From NCBI GenBank assembly GCA_020055645.1, contig CM034546.1:46996001-47060000 (forward strand): a stretch of 64,000 nucleotides of DNA, given 5' to 3'. Position 1 is the stretch's first letter. Each line of letters starts with the position of its first letter. Below, piece by piece: positions 22,410 through 32,419 of this stretch. The notes below the pieces were generated by a model. The model ran no database searches and was not told the origin of the DNA. It was given only the letters and a program-made list of their open reading frames with translations. The stretch is from Tomocerus qinae (Eukaryota; Arthropoda; Collembola; Entomobryomorpha; Tomoceridae). The translations under genes and the position numbers were made by a program.

Positions 22410-22646
22410 CTAGTCTTTCCATAGTTTCATCAATTTTGGAAATTCAGCAGGGCTTAGCTTAAAAGAGACATTCGCCGGAACTTTAACTCCGATCCCAGTG
22501 TAGAAAGTGTATATAGAATTGGCTGGAATTGTTGTGGGCTCTGTTATCGTGAACTTCAGGCCTTTCGTGTTGTAATTATAAACAATACTATCATCTTGTA
22601 TTACACTATCCACAAACACGTCCACATTATGCACTATTGGAGCCAT
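22410..22646 (-). pseudogene. Truncated dUTPase-fold paralog 2A with retroelement-encoded tail
   Basis: The first 66 codons of paralog 2A, from the ATG at 22,646, are duplicated unchanged and then run into the retroelement terminus, which adds about a dozen codons and a stop. The truncated product keeps the TGI strand but loses motif 3 and motif 4, so it should not fold as the family does. The promoter region is duplicated along with it. Confidence 0.8.
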
Positions 22647-23678
22647 GAGCTAGTCCATGTTATAAAGCTCCACCAGGCTATTCCAAAAAACTGTCGATAT
22701 TTAATTGCAGGCAGATATTTTATCTTGTATTCTTTAATTTAAGGTAGGTATTTCAATGATTGGGTATTTTGGAAACGTTTTGACTTGTAAGGGGCACGCT
22801 GGGAAATCTTTGGTAAGCTAAATACAATTTTCATGTTTATATAAGATAGAAAAGTTACCTATCATTATTTAATATTGATTGAACTTTATATGAGTGAATT
22901 AAGTTTCCAAAGAAGTTAACATTACATTTAAACAAACAAACAACTGTGGACAGCAACCGAGCTTAACACTTGAATGCAACCAGATTCTCAACTTGCCTCC
23001 ACTATGTTCATGCCACACTCACTCCCACTCCTTATTAGTACTATCACTCGGCATTCGTCAGCTCCTGATCAAGTCACAGTTAGTAGAAGAGTGGAATAAT
23101 CGATCGTATTCTGCATATAGTAGAATAGAATGTAGCCATACTACAAGGGACACTGTAGCTCTGAAATTCAACAGGTCGTCTCAGTCGCCGGTCGTTTTCT
23201 TGATGTTCCTTTCTCCCTATAAATATAAAAGTTTACATTATATTCTACTACCAAACATATCTTAATCTTACATCTAACCTACTCTGTATTGATGATAGTA
23301 TTGGACGGTTGAGAAAGATAGGATAGCTTAAGTTCCTACTTATCAATCTTAGTCCCAGTTCAACTAACAAGATGTTGGCTATGGTATGGGGCGATAAGAT
23401 ATTTTTTGATTTATCGGTACAGTGGCACTTTGTCGCAGCATTCATATATAAAATTGTACAGGGCCGCGCAGTATCTTGTTGTGTAGCATTTTCTCGTGCT
23501 TTTTGGACAGATAAAACATTCATAGGTACTCACGAGTTTGATTATGTACATTTTGGATTTTAATTTCGAGATTTGTATTAAATCACGGTTGGCAAGTGTG
23601 TTGTTATTTTATTTAATGTTGATAGTAGTTCATAAAGGGGAATAAAGGCATAAAACAATCTTAAAACTTTGTCAACTA
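22450..23678. repeat. Right copy of the 1,229-bp direct duplication
   Basis: Repeats 6,766-7,994. The next base begins sequence unique to the right side. The diverged paralogous block B has a single uninterrupted version starting near 38,462. Confidence 0.93.
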
Positions 23679-24735
23679 GGGGTCATAAGTTCTGCTATTG
23701 AACTTTAAAAAAGACTGACTAATGCGGTACCATAACAAAGGGGTCCCACTTTTGAATTTTGTAATTTTGTTTTGCCTTAAACCTCAACCGATTGTCATGA
23801 ATTTTTTTAAACAACGAGAGAGATGCACTAGTGACAAATACAATGAGGTTATATTATGGTATATATATCTGTTCTGAGAAAAGATGCACCAAAGTGAGAA
23901 AATGGATCACAGCGTGTATTCTAGGGTTATGCAACGGTAAGAAATATGTACCTATTTCTATATTTGGTGACGCGGATTGGTTCCTTCACATATCAATAAA
24001 TCACAGTTAGTAATTATATAGCCATGACATAAGTTGGAGAAAAGATATTCCAACTTCAATCGCCATCATTAAAAGTGCTGAATAGTTATACTGCTTGATT
24101 TTTCAACTTGCTTTCTTAAGCCTCTCATTGTGTTGAGGACTTATTGTTCAAAAAGGAACCTCAAATTATATTATACGTTATACCTGTATTAAAACCGAAT
24201 ATTATGTTTTATGACTACACAGAAATAAATCAAAGTAAATGATTGTTTGGAAGACATCCTTGGTTTCTCTTTAACTATTGGTTGATTGGTTGTATATTAG
24301 CATACTAAGCTGCTATTTGTGTAAAAAGATGTTTATCGATCTTGTCGTTGATTCATATGAAGAAATTAAGAGGATTTTTTCAACCCCTAACCATTTCTAT
24401 TGATGATGAACTCCCTTTTACCCGGACAAGCTTTTGCTATGGTACATTTGTACCAAGGTTTATTGTATATTATATGTTTTATCAAGGAAACAAATCATGC
24501 TTAGCCCTGTACTAATATGTATCTATATGAAAATTTTTATGCGTAAGTTAATTCACAAACGTCATATTATTTATAGATTGGTTTCTTAGGTAGGTTTTTC
24601 CTTTCCTAGTCTAGAAGAGTAAGTCAATAATGTAATAGAGACATCAAGACATGATTTAGGTAGCATCAAGAATCAAGACATTCAGTAGGGAGAGTAACTG
24701 TTGTAGTAGGTATGCAAAGTAAATCAATGTATCAC
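23679..24735. other. Non-coding stretch of block A
   Basis: AT-rich, no ORF with support. A patch near 24,640-24,690 (ACATCAAGACATGATT and neighbours) matches block B near 44,170. Confidence 0.5.
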
Positions 24736-24739
24736 AATG

Positions 24740-25020
24740 ACAGGGAACAAAAAAAATATTCTTTTTTACAAAAAGGTACTCTATTTTTTACAAAACAGGT
24801 ACTCTATTTTACAAAATAAGTATCCTTTTTTTTACAAAAAAGGTAAAAAGTACTACGTTTCTAAAAAAGCAGTCCTTTTTACCTTTTTTACCTCATTTAC
24901 ATGTAAAGTGAAAGCAAATGGGGCACGCTGATACATCAAAAAGGCAAAAAAGGACTGCTTTTTAAAATTCTTACTCCTACCTTTTTTATAAAAAAGGCAA
25001 AAAAGGTAAAAGGCGTTCAC
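24740..25020. repeat. Low-complexity TTTTTAC/GTAAAAA insertion with a hairpin
   Basis: Made of runs of A or T separated by GGTAC and GGTAAAA words. Two arms around GCAGTCCTTTTT (about 24,868) and AAAAAGGACTGC (about 24,947) form an inverted repeat. Absent from the matching place in block B near 44,240, where the flanks are nearly contiguous. Confidence 0.6.
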
Positions 25021-25363
25021 TGCACAATGATCTCCGATATCTCCGAACTCAAAACGAAGTCAAGCATTACTAATTTACTTGTTATTCACAAGTCGAGTAC
25101 CTTAATGATCAGCAGAGACTCAGAGAAAGGAAGAACCAGCTAGGTTAAAATTGAAATTAATAATGCGAACCGTATGCATAAAATGAATTAAAGGTGAAGA
25201 ATTGACGGATGTTTCAATTCAAAGTTTGGATGCCTTTCTAGTGATCACACTTGACACTAGAAATAGGAAAAGATATTTCCAGGATTTCAGTTCGTCCTTC
25301 CTACTGTGGAGCTAAAGCAACACATTTTTTTCTCGGTTGAAAATGTCCTCTGATTTGCTACTT

Positions 25364-25549
25364 CAAGCACGTATTCAGAGGGGGGGCCGGGGGGGTCCGG
25401 GCCCCCCCTAAGCTACCAGAAAAGGACGATGTTTTTTTCAATAAAGATTAAAAATGCAAAAAAATTTCGCGCTTCGCGCGAATATGCCATAATTTTACTA
25501 ATATATTTTGGTGTGCCCCCCCTAGGTAAAATTCCTGGATACGTGCTTG
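25364..25549. mobile_element. Small inverted-repeat element (MITE)
   Basis: Ends carry 15-bp inverted repeats CAAGCACGTATTCAG and CTGGATACGTGCTTG (one mismatch). It includes a G/C-run block at 25,380-25,410 and a hairpin around TTCGCGCTTCGCGCGAA (25,466-25,482). The element is missing from block B at the same position. It replaces the 3' end of the host ORF. Confidence 0.7.
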
Positions 25550-25952
25550 TGCTACTTGATGGTAATTTAAAATATATTTCTAAGACTGACCGTAAATCAG
25601 AGATTGATGGGGAGTCATACATCTGATTTATGTGACTGGATTCAGATTGGTCGTCATCTTCCAAAGATTTCTTCAGCATAAGCGGAGTCTGAGGGTCGGT
25701 TGGTGCTTGAAAAAAACTGCCTGTAGTATTTATAAATTTAGGAGGTCTGATTTTGCTGAAATCTGGCTCTGATTTGCTTGGTTTTCTTAAGGTGTGCCAA
25801 AATTGGAGTGTCAGTGGAGCGCCCCTTCTTTCTAAGCTTTTGGTATGCAAGAAAATATCCGATGTGGTTTTCAGCTCAGGTTTTACCTTTGCAGTTTGTT
25901 TCACATACCGACGAACATACTCTCGTTTTTCATCTGGTGTCAGACCTGCCAT
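25413..25952 (-). CDS. Unknown exon-like ORF with TE-derived C-terminus (block A)
   Basis: 179 codons. The first about 130 match the block B ORF at 44,684-45,061 with shared segments such as 'RRYVKQTAK', 'TLRKPSKSEPDFSKI' and 'QTPLMLK', clearly under protein-level similarity. The ATG lies directly after an AG acceptor-like TTATAG, so this may be an internal exon rather than a first exon. The last about 50 residues are encoded by the inserted MITE. The product is hydrophilic, Lys/Ser/Pro-rich, without signal peptide or membrane segments. I do not recognise the family. Confidence 0.5.
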   Translation of the reverse strand: MAGLTPDEKREYVRRYVKQTAKVKPELKTTSDIFLHTKSLERRGAPLTLQFWHTLRKPSKSEPDFSKIRPPKFINTTGSFFQAPTDPQTPLMLKKSLEDDDQSESSHINQMYDSPSISDLRSVLEIYFKLPSSSTSTYPGILPRGGTPKYISKIMAYSREARNFFAFLIFIEKNIVLFW

Positions 25953-26813
25953 CCTATAAATATTATTTAAATGGATTCAATTAATAGACCAATCTATTAC
26001 TCATTCCCTCTGTGGCAGCTAAGAAAATTTAGTAATTGGTGTCGAGAGATTTCACATAGATATTAGTGCTTATTTCATTATATTATCAACTTACGGGAAA
26101 TAGGCTTTCTTTCACACACTCTTTCCACTGTATATTGGAGATGTTATTGAGAGTGAGGGTATACTAAGCCGATAACATTATTACTATATTATCCAAGAAT
26201 TCAACGAGACCTTTAGGATTGAAATTTTTTGGCTCATGGAATGTTGAAGATGAAATAATTTAAAATAATGGGCAATATTTTTCTATTGTAACGTTTTATG
26301 CTGTTATAACTTTCACATGAAGTTTACCTTTTGGAATCTGAATAGCGACTGAATAGGAGTTGAGAGATTCTTAGTATTTAACTGAAATGGAGGGGAGATA
26401 AGTACATCCTTAGTATGAAATTATGCCACGGTAGAAGACAACATCCAATATACAATTTATGATATTCCAAAAGATATCCTTAAGATAGTTTGCATAGGTA
26501 TTTGGGATTTCCTTTTGCAGCTACTCACTCATTCATTTATACCATCATTCTACTGATTCATCAAAGGGGATGATAATACTGAACTATTTTCTACTGCTTG
26601 TTCCTTCAATACAAATTAAACAGGTAATCTCTTTTTCTGTTACTGTGAGATAATTAATGTTTGCAGCTGACCCTATTAATGCACATAGCCAAATATTACT
26701 CCAAAAATTAAAACACACTGAACATTTATCTTAAAACCAGCCACATCGACAGATTCCTGTGAAATGTGGAATATATCTATTAAAATATTTTTTACAGTTT
26801 AAATTTCTACTTA

Positions 26814-26890
26814 CCATGTCATCAAGTCCAATGAATTCTTGTATTGTCAAGGCCAGATCAGAAATAGTAGTGTTTATTTATATACAAAAC
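26814..26890 (-). other. Remnant of a short exon with conserved splice donor (block A)
   Basis: Minus-strand sequence ending at a GTAAGT donor (complement of 26,808-26,813) resembles the block B exon at 46,955-47,023 (encoding '..TTISDLALTIQEFIGLDDM' here). The initiating ATG of block B is altered in this copy. Block A may be a decayed copy or use a different start. Confidence 0.35.
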
Positions 26891-27189
26891 AAAAACATTT
26901 TGTCAAAAGTATTTCGAAGAGACTACATACTACATAAGAACCCGAACGAAAGGATGCGATGTAAGCAATTCACACTTGCTTCTTGCTGAAAGAGAATTAT
27001 TACCGTTGTATTGCATCTAAAGGCTGAATAAACTCAATGTTGTATTTTCTGACAAGAGGGTAAAATGAGAAATACAGGTGAAGTGGTTTACCTTACCTGT
27101 TGCGAACCATACTCACCGCTGCGTTCTGATCCAGTGGTAAAGCAAGAATGATAAATCCGTACAAATCTCTAGCTGTGTTTGATTCAAAC

Positions 27190-28071
27190 GGTGTCCGGAT
27201 ATAAGTGCCAAAATAAAAGTGCCAATTGGCACTGTCAATGTCCATAAGTGTCAATTTCAAAAGTGCCAAAAACTTTTGTGCCAAAGCATTTAATGCCAAA
27301 ATCCCAAAATGATCTATACTAAAATATTTATGCTTTCCTAGCATAGATCATCCATTCTATGTATAGTAAATGGAAGGCTAACGAACTAAGATCTATCAAG
27401 ACTTGTGTAATTTGAATACGCTGATATGTAAACGCTAAGCAGATAAGCTAAAGTCCTAGCTTAGGGAACAAATATCTTCCATTTATATATCTATATATCT
27501 TCCATATATTTTGAAAAAACATATGTGGGACGTTACAAAAATCCTCTTTTCCCCCAACAATGTGGTCGGTTTACAAACGTGTACAAGAAAATGTACCAAG
27601 AACAACAAATTCCTTGGAAGGTTGGCATCATGGTTTTAATTATAGAGTGGATAAACCGCATCCATCAATTTGGATGTTGTTGTCCCATTTCCAAAGCGAA
27701 CAAAGCAACTGTTCGCTTATGATCGTTTATTACTTTAACAGCGGAATGGCACCACCTCAAAAGAAAAAGTACAGGGAGCTTGATGAAAAGATTTCTTTTC
27801 AGGTTGCACAGTATTTCACAAAACCTAATATCGATTATTTAAAAGCATGTACGCATTTTGTGGGACGGAATAATCAAGGATGAAAGGTTTAAACTCACAT
27901 ACGATTATAATTTTCAGCGTAATACCCTCGTACATAACATGAGACTTAAAAATGACTGATTAAACTTGTATTGGCATTTAATTTCATTGGCACTTTTGTT
28001 TTTGGCACTTCTCAAAATCTCTGAAAAAAATAATTGGCACATTTGACCTTTGGCACATATATCCGGGAACC
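27190..28071 (+). mobile_element. Internally deleted Mutator-like (MULE) element
   Basis: Terminal inverted repeats begin GGTGTCCGGATATAAGTGCC on the left; the right end inverted reads GGTTCCCGGATATATGTGCC. Subterminal regions are full of GTGCCAA/TTGGCAC words in opposite orientation at the two ends. It is flanked by the 8-bp direct repeat ATTCAAAC at 27,182-27,189 and 28,072-28,079. The 882-bp length leaves room for only a transposase fragment. The matching place in block B (about 47,345) has no insertion. Confidence 0.85.
27560..27883 (+). pseudogene. MULE transposase C-terminal fragment
   Basis: 107 codons from ATG. 'RTTNSLEGWHHGFN' at about residues 14-27, followed by 'HPSIWMLLSHFQSEQ' at about 33-47, is the signature found at the C-terminus of MULE-type transposases (R-T-N-N-x-x-E-G-W/Y-H, then H-P-x-I-W). 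The catalytic DDE core would lie upstream and is missing from this deleted element, so it cannot be autonomous. Confidence 0.7.
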
Positions 28072-28079
28072 ATTCAAAC

Positions 28080-30580
28080 AACTAACAAGATTCGGCGTCA
28101 GAAATACACTCACAGCACATTTTGATTTCAATCACGCTAAATGTACGATGTAATATTATTTATTATATAATGTCCATGTATTTTATGAAAAATAGCTTAG
28201 ATAATACCAAACCTAGAGGAAAAGGTATAGTTACATTTATTTAAGCAGACAATTTTATAATAATACCCGTTGTACTACTGCATTTCCTTCCAATTATTGT
28301 AGTTCTTCTGTCTTCTTCTCAGAACTCAATTTTTTCTCTAGAATTGTGTATCTTGAGATAGAGAAATTGCCTTCTAGTTGTTTTAATGAATTTTCTTATC
28401 AGTAAACTATTAGTTTAGATTTTGAACCCAAAATACACAACTTACCATTTATCTTTCTGTGTCACACAATTTGAGTGTCTTTGGCAACAATTAATTTACT
28501 TTTATGAATCTTAATCCTATTTTTGGTATTTACAAACAATTATTACAAATATTTATGTGGTTATCAACACACATGCGTAGTTTTTGATGGTGAATTACTT
28601 CGACAAGGGAAATTATTTATTTGGAGATGATATTTGGAGCCACCCAGAGATGAATATATCAACATATGTGTACCATTTGGAAAACTGTCAAAGTGAACAA
28701 GAAGTTTTAGTGTAATTAGAGAGGATAGGAAGAAGATAATGCATGCATTAATTACAAAGGACTACTGTAAATCTAATTATTATCTTTCTGCGAAATTCAT
28801 GCTGTTCAGTCACTTTCAATAAACAAACTGCTCTTCTGCTGCTTGTACATAATATTTCACTATTATGTTTCATGTCTGGATCGGGCGACAAGCATTATGG
28901 CAGTGACTTATCTACCCACGCTTTACATCCCAGTGAAAATGATAATAAACACTACTTTGTCAGTTATTTTTAGGAAAGATATTCTATGAAGTTATTACTA
29001 GTCCAGGCATACATAAAATACAACAACAGACAACTAAATCTGATATAATGCTTTCTTCAATCTTTCCCTGTCGTCATAAATAACATGTTGTTGTCTAGTG
29101 GAAAGTATAAATAATTTCAGATACATGAAGTAGGACCATACTACTTTTGTTAGCCCATACTTGATACAAATTCTGATTTGAATGAAGTTTTCACCTTCAC
29201 ATGTGCTATTCAATATTCAGTCTACAAATTAATAAACGCCCACGTTTTCTGAACTGAAATAAATCTCCCTATTGCACGATAGTCTAATTTTGAGATAGTT
29301 GACTTCAAACCACTAATTCAGTCCAGTTCAACAAAGGTATATTAGTATATTTTTAAAGATATACTAATATAGACGCTGACATACGTGTATGACTTAAACT
29401 TTCATTTTGCAATGTATGTGCTACTAGCCGGTCACAGGACCTAGGTCCTGTTATAATAAAGCTAAGTGTGCATTCTGAGGCAATATCATACCCATAGGAT
29501 AATCGTAAAGTGGAGTTGCGCAATGAAAAATTTCCGTGATAATGTTTAAATGTAAAAGATGAACTTCGTAAAACTACGCAGGCACTAGAAAAATTACAAT
29601 ATTTCAAAATTAAACCAAATGCTGCGCGGGTGATAAAAGGACTATAAAATTCACCTTTAGAAAAGATTTCACTTTTTGGTAAAATTATTGGGTTTGTTGT
29701 TATTCTAAGTCGCAAGTGTTGATAATTTCCCGTCCGTAGGACTGGCTTATTTCTAGTTGTATATATTATTGGAATTTAAAAATATAACTTCAAAATTTCA
29801 TTGTAGGAGGCCAAATTTTAAATTTTTCCACACATGAAATAATACGAGATATAATAGGAGGCTTAAGTGCACTGAAAGCTGGAAATATTTGCATACAGAA
29901 TGCATGAACTGCTTTGCTATGAAATATACGGACTTATTGGTATTTGCAACATTAAAGTTCTGCTTAGCTGCGTTATCAGAGGGACAAATTAACACACGAT
30001 GGTATAAGCAAACATACCTACGGAATTTTTCACTGCGCAACTCGAACAACACGATTATCTTATAGTGATGCCTTTTTGACAACAATGATCTTTTATGTAC
30101 TAAAAAGTACAATCTGTGTTGTGCTTCTCGAACAGAATTCATTATTATTCATTGTCTGTATTACATATTATGTAGTAAAGGGTTATATTAAATAGTCTAT
30201 AGTCTGTTGAGGGAAAACTGCATGTTCATTTCTTGTGTCAGGCACCCCATTTGTTGGCTGTTTTCGTCCGCCCGTGCGCCGCAGTAGTGCAAGAGTAGAC
30301 ATAAAAGAAGTAATTCCCAGGGATAACCTGTCTTACACTACACCCACTCACCAGATCATTCACAACAAACTTTCCTTGTTCGAAGATATGCAAATGAGAA
30401 GATACAACTAATCATATTATAGACTTTGTTTGTGGACGCTATCACAAAGAACCGCTTTTCACTTCACTCATTGCCATGCAGTAAAACGTACCCCCAAAAT
30501 ACGCGTTTAAGCATAGCTTTATAAACAAGTGGACTTTATGCAGCGCATCCTGTTATATGATTCGATCTCCAGGTCCGTAT
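28080..30580. other. Non-coding part of block A
   Basis: No supported gene. Patches match block B in order (for example CTTTCTTCAATCTTTCCCTG at about 29,050 with 48,350). A perfect 13-bp-stem hairpin lies at 29,338-29,371. About 29,290-30,180 looks block-A-specific and contains only short ORFs without family motifs. Confidence 0.45.
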
Positions 30581-30584
30581 TAGA

Positions 30585-32170
30585 TTGGTGAAAGTTGGTG
30601 AAAGTATTGTAAATTTATAAGTGTTAGTTTATCAAACAAATGGATTTTAGCGTCGCATAAAAATGTAGTGTCCCTAATTTCATTTCGTTGCTCGATATTG
30701 GGAGGAGCAACGACTCTAAGTAAGTTTGTAGGAGGAAAGTCAGTCATTTTCAAGCAACATATTAGTAGAAAGCAACATTTCTGAGAAAAGTAGGGAACAA
30801 CTCTCATCGGAAGATAACATAATAATAGCCTTTCTTCAAGCAGGCTGCAACCGTGCAACCTGGTCCTTATACCTTTGCCCTATTTCTAGTTTAATGCTAA
30901 TAGAAATACCAAAAAACTCGGAGTTCATGGATAAGATAGAAGTAAAATATTTGCTAGGATCTGAATAAATTCTATTCAGTAACTTTCTTTCAGAATTGCA
31001 TTCAGAAGCAGTTCAAACTTATAAACCTGGATTTCTACTTGCATTCACTGTTTCTCATTTGCTCCCTTTTGCTATCATTTACGATCTAGATAATCTATTT
31101 ATTTGCACTACTTTCTGTATTTATGATGTCCTTTGGAAGGGGCACTAGGTATACATAGTTATCTAGATATAATGCAACGCAATACTTAAACAACTTATTC
31201 AGGCATGTAATAATGGTGAACGAAAGAAGATGCCCTTTGATGCAAATACTAGATAAGCAAACTTTCAACTGTTTGACGTTGCTATGCTAGATCATATTAT
31301 TATTTTCTAAACTTCAGCTAAGCTTGCATGTAAATAGCAACAATGAAAAAAGCATATACATAAATATGCATGACTATGACAAAATAACTTGGCAATAAAT
31401 CTACATTACAAAGATATTGATGGAAAGTCGTATAGTGTGATTAGTGTGAACTCAAACGGAGTTTATATAAAGTATATACTGAAGTATGGATAAATGACCT
31501 AAATAATAAAAAATTGCTGAGTTATAAATTTTGTTTACTTTAAACCTTCAAAAGTTGTTTTTCTTAAAATAATTGATTTCTTTTCCCAGGAATACAAAAA
31601 GAACAGACTGTAAAGTACGTCATTATAGTTGATAAGCAACCAGCTGCAATGTGCATGTTTGACAGACAACATCTTGGAACGTCGTTATCTACTGGCAATT
31701 CGATTGCTTCAAAAGCAAGTTACTGCGTTGCAATAACAAACTCCAAGTTTGCAGTTAAATCGATAATTAGATTTCCAACAGTCTGTTCCTAATAAGGACA
31801 TTTATATAATATCCTTAACTGAAGGACCCAAACTTTCGCTATTTTGTACACTTAATTGTATCGGCTAATTGATTTGTTTCCGTCATACTTTAGCTTCAAG
31901 AATATATTTTTAATTTAGTCCAAGCCAATTTTGAATTTTGAGCACGTACCGGAAATTGCTATGTTTTTAGCAAAAGTTTACAAATGGGTAAAATAAGTGT
32001 TAAAAAGAAACTAAAATGTGCATATCATTTTGTGTTTAACGTAGGAAAATTGAGATACCTATCTAAATAGCCTACAAGAGCTGATTGAAAATTAAAACTA
32101 ATAATCTATGAAGCTTAACTACAAAGTTTTATCATTCTGTTACTAAAGGATAACACCATTGCGATTATGT
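30585..32170. repeat. Three-way conserved patch, copy in block A
   Basis: Recurs at about 50,500-52,380 and 57,690-59,060. Shared words include GAAAATGTAGTG-like and TTTGTAGGAGG segments, the CTGAATAAATT..ATTCAG patch, and AAACCTGGATTTC followed by CACTTGCATT. No ORF is preserved among the three copies, so the conservation is probably that of duplicated DNA rather than coding sequence. Confidence 0.6.
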
Positions 32171-32419
32171 GCAATTCATATTCTGGAAATAAATTTAGAA
32201 AACATTTGTCCCCGACTCAAGCTCCAAGGTTGAAAGACTACATGAATGTACCGAATAAATGATGAATGTACGAGAGCTTTCTCTTCCAGCATCTTCCGGT
32301 CCTCGGCTTTCGGATGGAACGAAGGAACTTCTAGTTGCCTAAAATTATATGAGCATAATGTTATATTTCTAAATGTCCTTTTGACTAAAGCAGATCCAAT
32401 GGAACAAAATCCCATTCAA

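Larger units (their letters stand above)
18619..22449 (+). mobile_element. Penelope-like element copy 4, complete unit
   Basis: A complete unit of about 3.83 kb ending at CAGCA, immediately followed by the right copy of the host duplication at 22,450. Order: short leader, ORF1, in-frame UGA, 66-base gap, ORF2, terminal region with intron. Its ORF1 is intact. Confidence 0.93.

Noticed and set aside
21926-22449. SECIS-like element that could recode the UGA as selenocysteine
   Set aside because: An ATGA near 22,169 and a TGAT near 22,219 have suitable spacing, but the flanking helices do not pair.
26092-26165. Middle exon candidate between the short donor exon and the exon at 25.95 kb, with a GTAAGT donor also seen at 45,226
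   Set aside because: The patch is conserved in both blocks, but its reading frame cannot be joined to the neighbouring exons without a stop in either block, so it was not annotated as coding.
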